Part shown: positions 63,623 to 64,000 of the stretch, piece after piece
How positions within the stretch are numbered: the first letter of the stretch is position 1
Layout: each line of letters opens with the position of its first letter
DNA from: Nocardioides lacusdianchii
Lineage (GTDB): Bacteria; Actinomycetota; Actinomycetes; Propionibacteriales; Nocardioidaceae
NCBI RefSeq assembly: GCF_020102855.1
Contig: NZ_JADHZD010000008.1
Coordinates: forward strand, 124,001-188,000
Length of the DNA stretch: 64,000 bases
Reading direction: 5' to 3'
Program-made: the position numbers and the translations under genes
Notes under the pieces: model-generated
Database searches by the model: none
What the model saw: the letters and a program-made list of their open reading frames with translations, nothing else
Told to the model about the DNA's origin: nothing

Positions 63623-64000
63623 TCACGAGCCGCGAACGATGCGGCGTACGCGCTCCCAGCGCTCGCGGACCGCGGACTCCGCGCCGAGGCTGGTGGGTGA
63701 ATAGTAGGTCGCGTCGGCCAGCACGTCGGGGAGGTACTGCTGCTCGACGACACCGAACGGCTCGTCGTGGGGGTAGGCGTAGCCCTTGCCGTGCCCCAGG
63801 TCCTTCGCACCGCCGTAGTGGGCGTCACGCAGGTGCGGTGGCACCTGGCCAATCTTGCCGGCCTTCACGTCGGAGATGGCGGCGTCGATCGCGGCGATGA
63901 CGGCGTTGGACTTGGGCGCGATCGCGAGGTGGATGGTCGCCTGGGCCAGGTTGATCCTGGCCTCCGGCATCCCGATGAGCTGCACCGCCTGCGCGGCCGC
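63623..64000 (-). CDS. rarA: RarA/MgsA, replication-associated recombination ATPase (3' end only)
   Basis: The last 125 residues of an AAA+ protein of the clamp-loader family that acts at stalled forks; the rest is beyond the right edge. The C-terminal tetramerisation domain is distinctive: [21 protein letters not shown], then [49 protein letters not shown] and the [16 protein letters not shown] ending. It is upstream of the lipoprotein gene on the same strand. rarA near alaS is the common actinobacterial order. Confidence 0.94.
   Translation of the reverse strand, partial: AAAQAVQLIGMPEARINLAQATIHLAIAPKSNAVIAAIDAAISDVKAGKIGQVPPHLRDAHYGGAKDLGHGKGYAYPHDEPFGVVEQQYLPDVLADATYYSPTSLGAESAVRERWERVRRIVRGS

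Overview
The window is one contig piece of a high-GC actinobacterial chromosome. Several features point to the order Propionibacteriales, most likely Nocardioides or a close relative: strong G/C preference at third codon positions, a mycothiol-dependent isomerase, an Rpf-type muralytic protein, an actinobacterial LexA box, a SigE-like ECF sigma factor, DUF1206 and DUF1707 membrane proteins, and very frequent leaderless promoters (TANNNT or CANNNT 6-8 bases before the start codon). The genus is an inference.

Layout. 1-3.2 kb: 5' end of uvrA with an SOS box, then an isomerase/metallo-beta-lactamase pair and a thioredoxin-rhodanese fusion. 3.2-7.7 kb: a Tat-exported small protein, three sulfotransferases (two tandem paralogues around a third on the other strand), a secreted M43 metalloprotease and a dienelactone hydrolase. 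7.76-8.29 kb: an array of four ~106-bp imperfect palindromes plus two half units between convergent genes. 8.3-14.3 kb: a kinase-like protein, an esterase, a methyltransferase and an operon of glycosyltransferase, methyltransferase and terpenoid-cyclase-like genes behind a palindromic operator. 14.3-25 kb: ferredoxin-NADP reductase, a pair of Mce-associated-like proteins, an ion-channel-like protein, hemerythrin, uvrB, a cardiolipin-synthase-like PLD protein and a DNA glycosylase. 25-36 kb: tryptophan 2,3-dioxygenase, aminopeptidase N, an SDR, tRNA-Gly(TCC), a TrmL-like methyltransferase, an Rpf-like protein, two oxidoreductases, a CHAP protein with Ig-like repeats and a Nudix hydrolase.

36-41.3 kb is an accessory segment of visibly lower GC: an ECF sigma factor with its probable membrane anti-sigma partner, a small secreted protein with an internal repeat, an IS110-family element and a MetX-like acyltransferase. 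The IS110 element is the most interesting object. Upstream of the transposase, the sequence folds on paper into three stem-loops in the order known for IS110 bridge RNAs. The two internal loops carry guide stretches that match, respectively, the two element ends and the two flanking target halves, giving self-consistent ends at 38398 and 39834 with a TAC (or TA) core.

41.3-64 kb returns to ordinary chromosome: a PaiB-like regulator pair, an ATP-dependent DNA ligase, TetR, DUF1206, nusB and efp. After an insertion of unrelated genes (kinase-like, two NAD(P)-binding proteins, CBS, PhzF) comes a long reverse-strand run: aroQ-DUF402-aroB-aroK-aroC-prepilin peptidase-aroE-mltG-ruvX-alaS-two small genes, many joined by overlapping stop/start codons. 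A peptide-binding lipoprotein and the 3' end of rarA close the window. This run links shikimate-pathway aromatic synthesis with cell-wall, translation and repair functions in the usual actinobacterial order.
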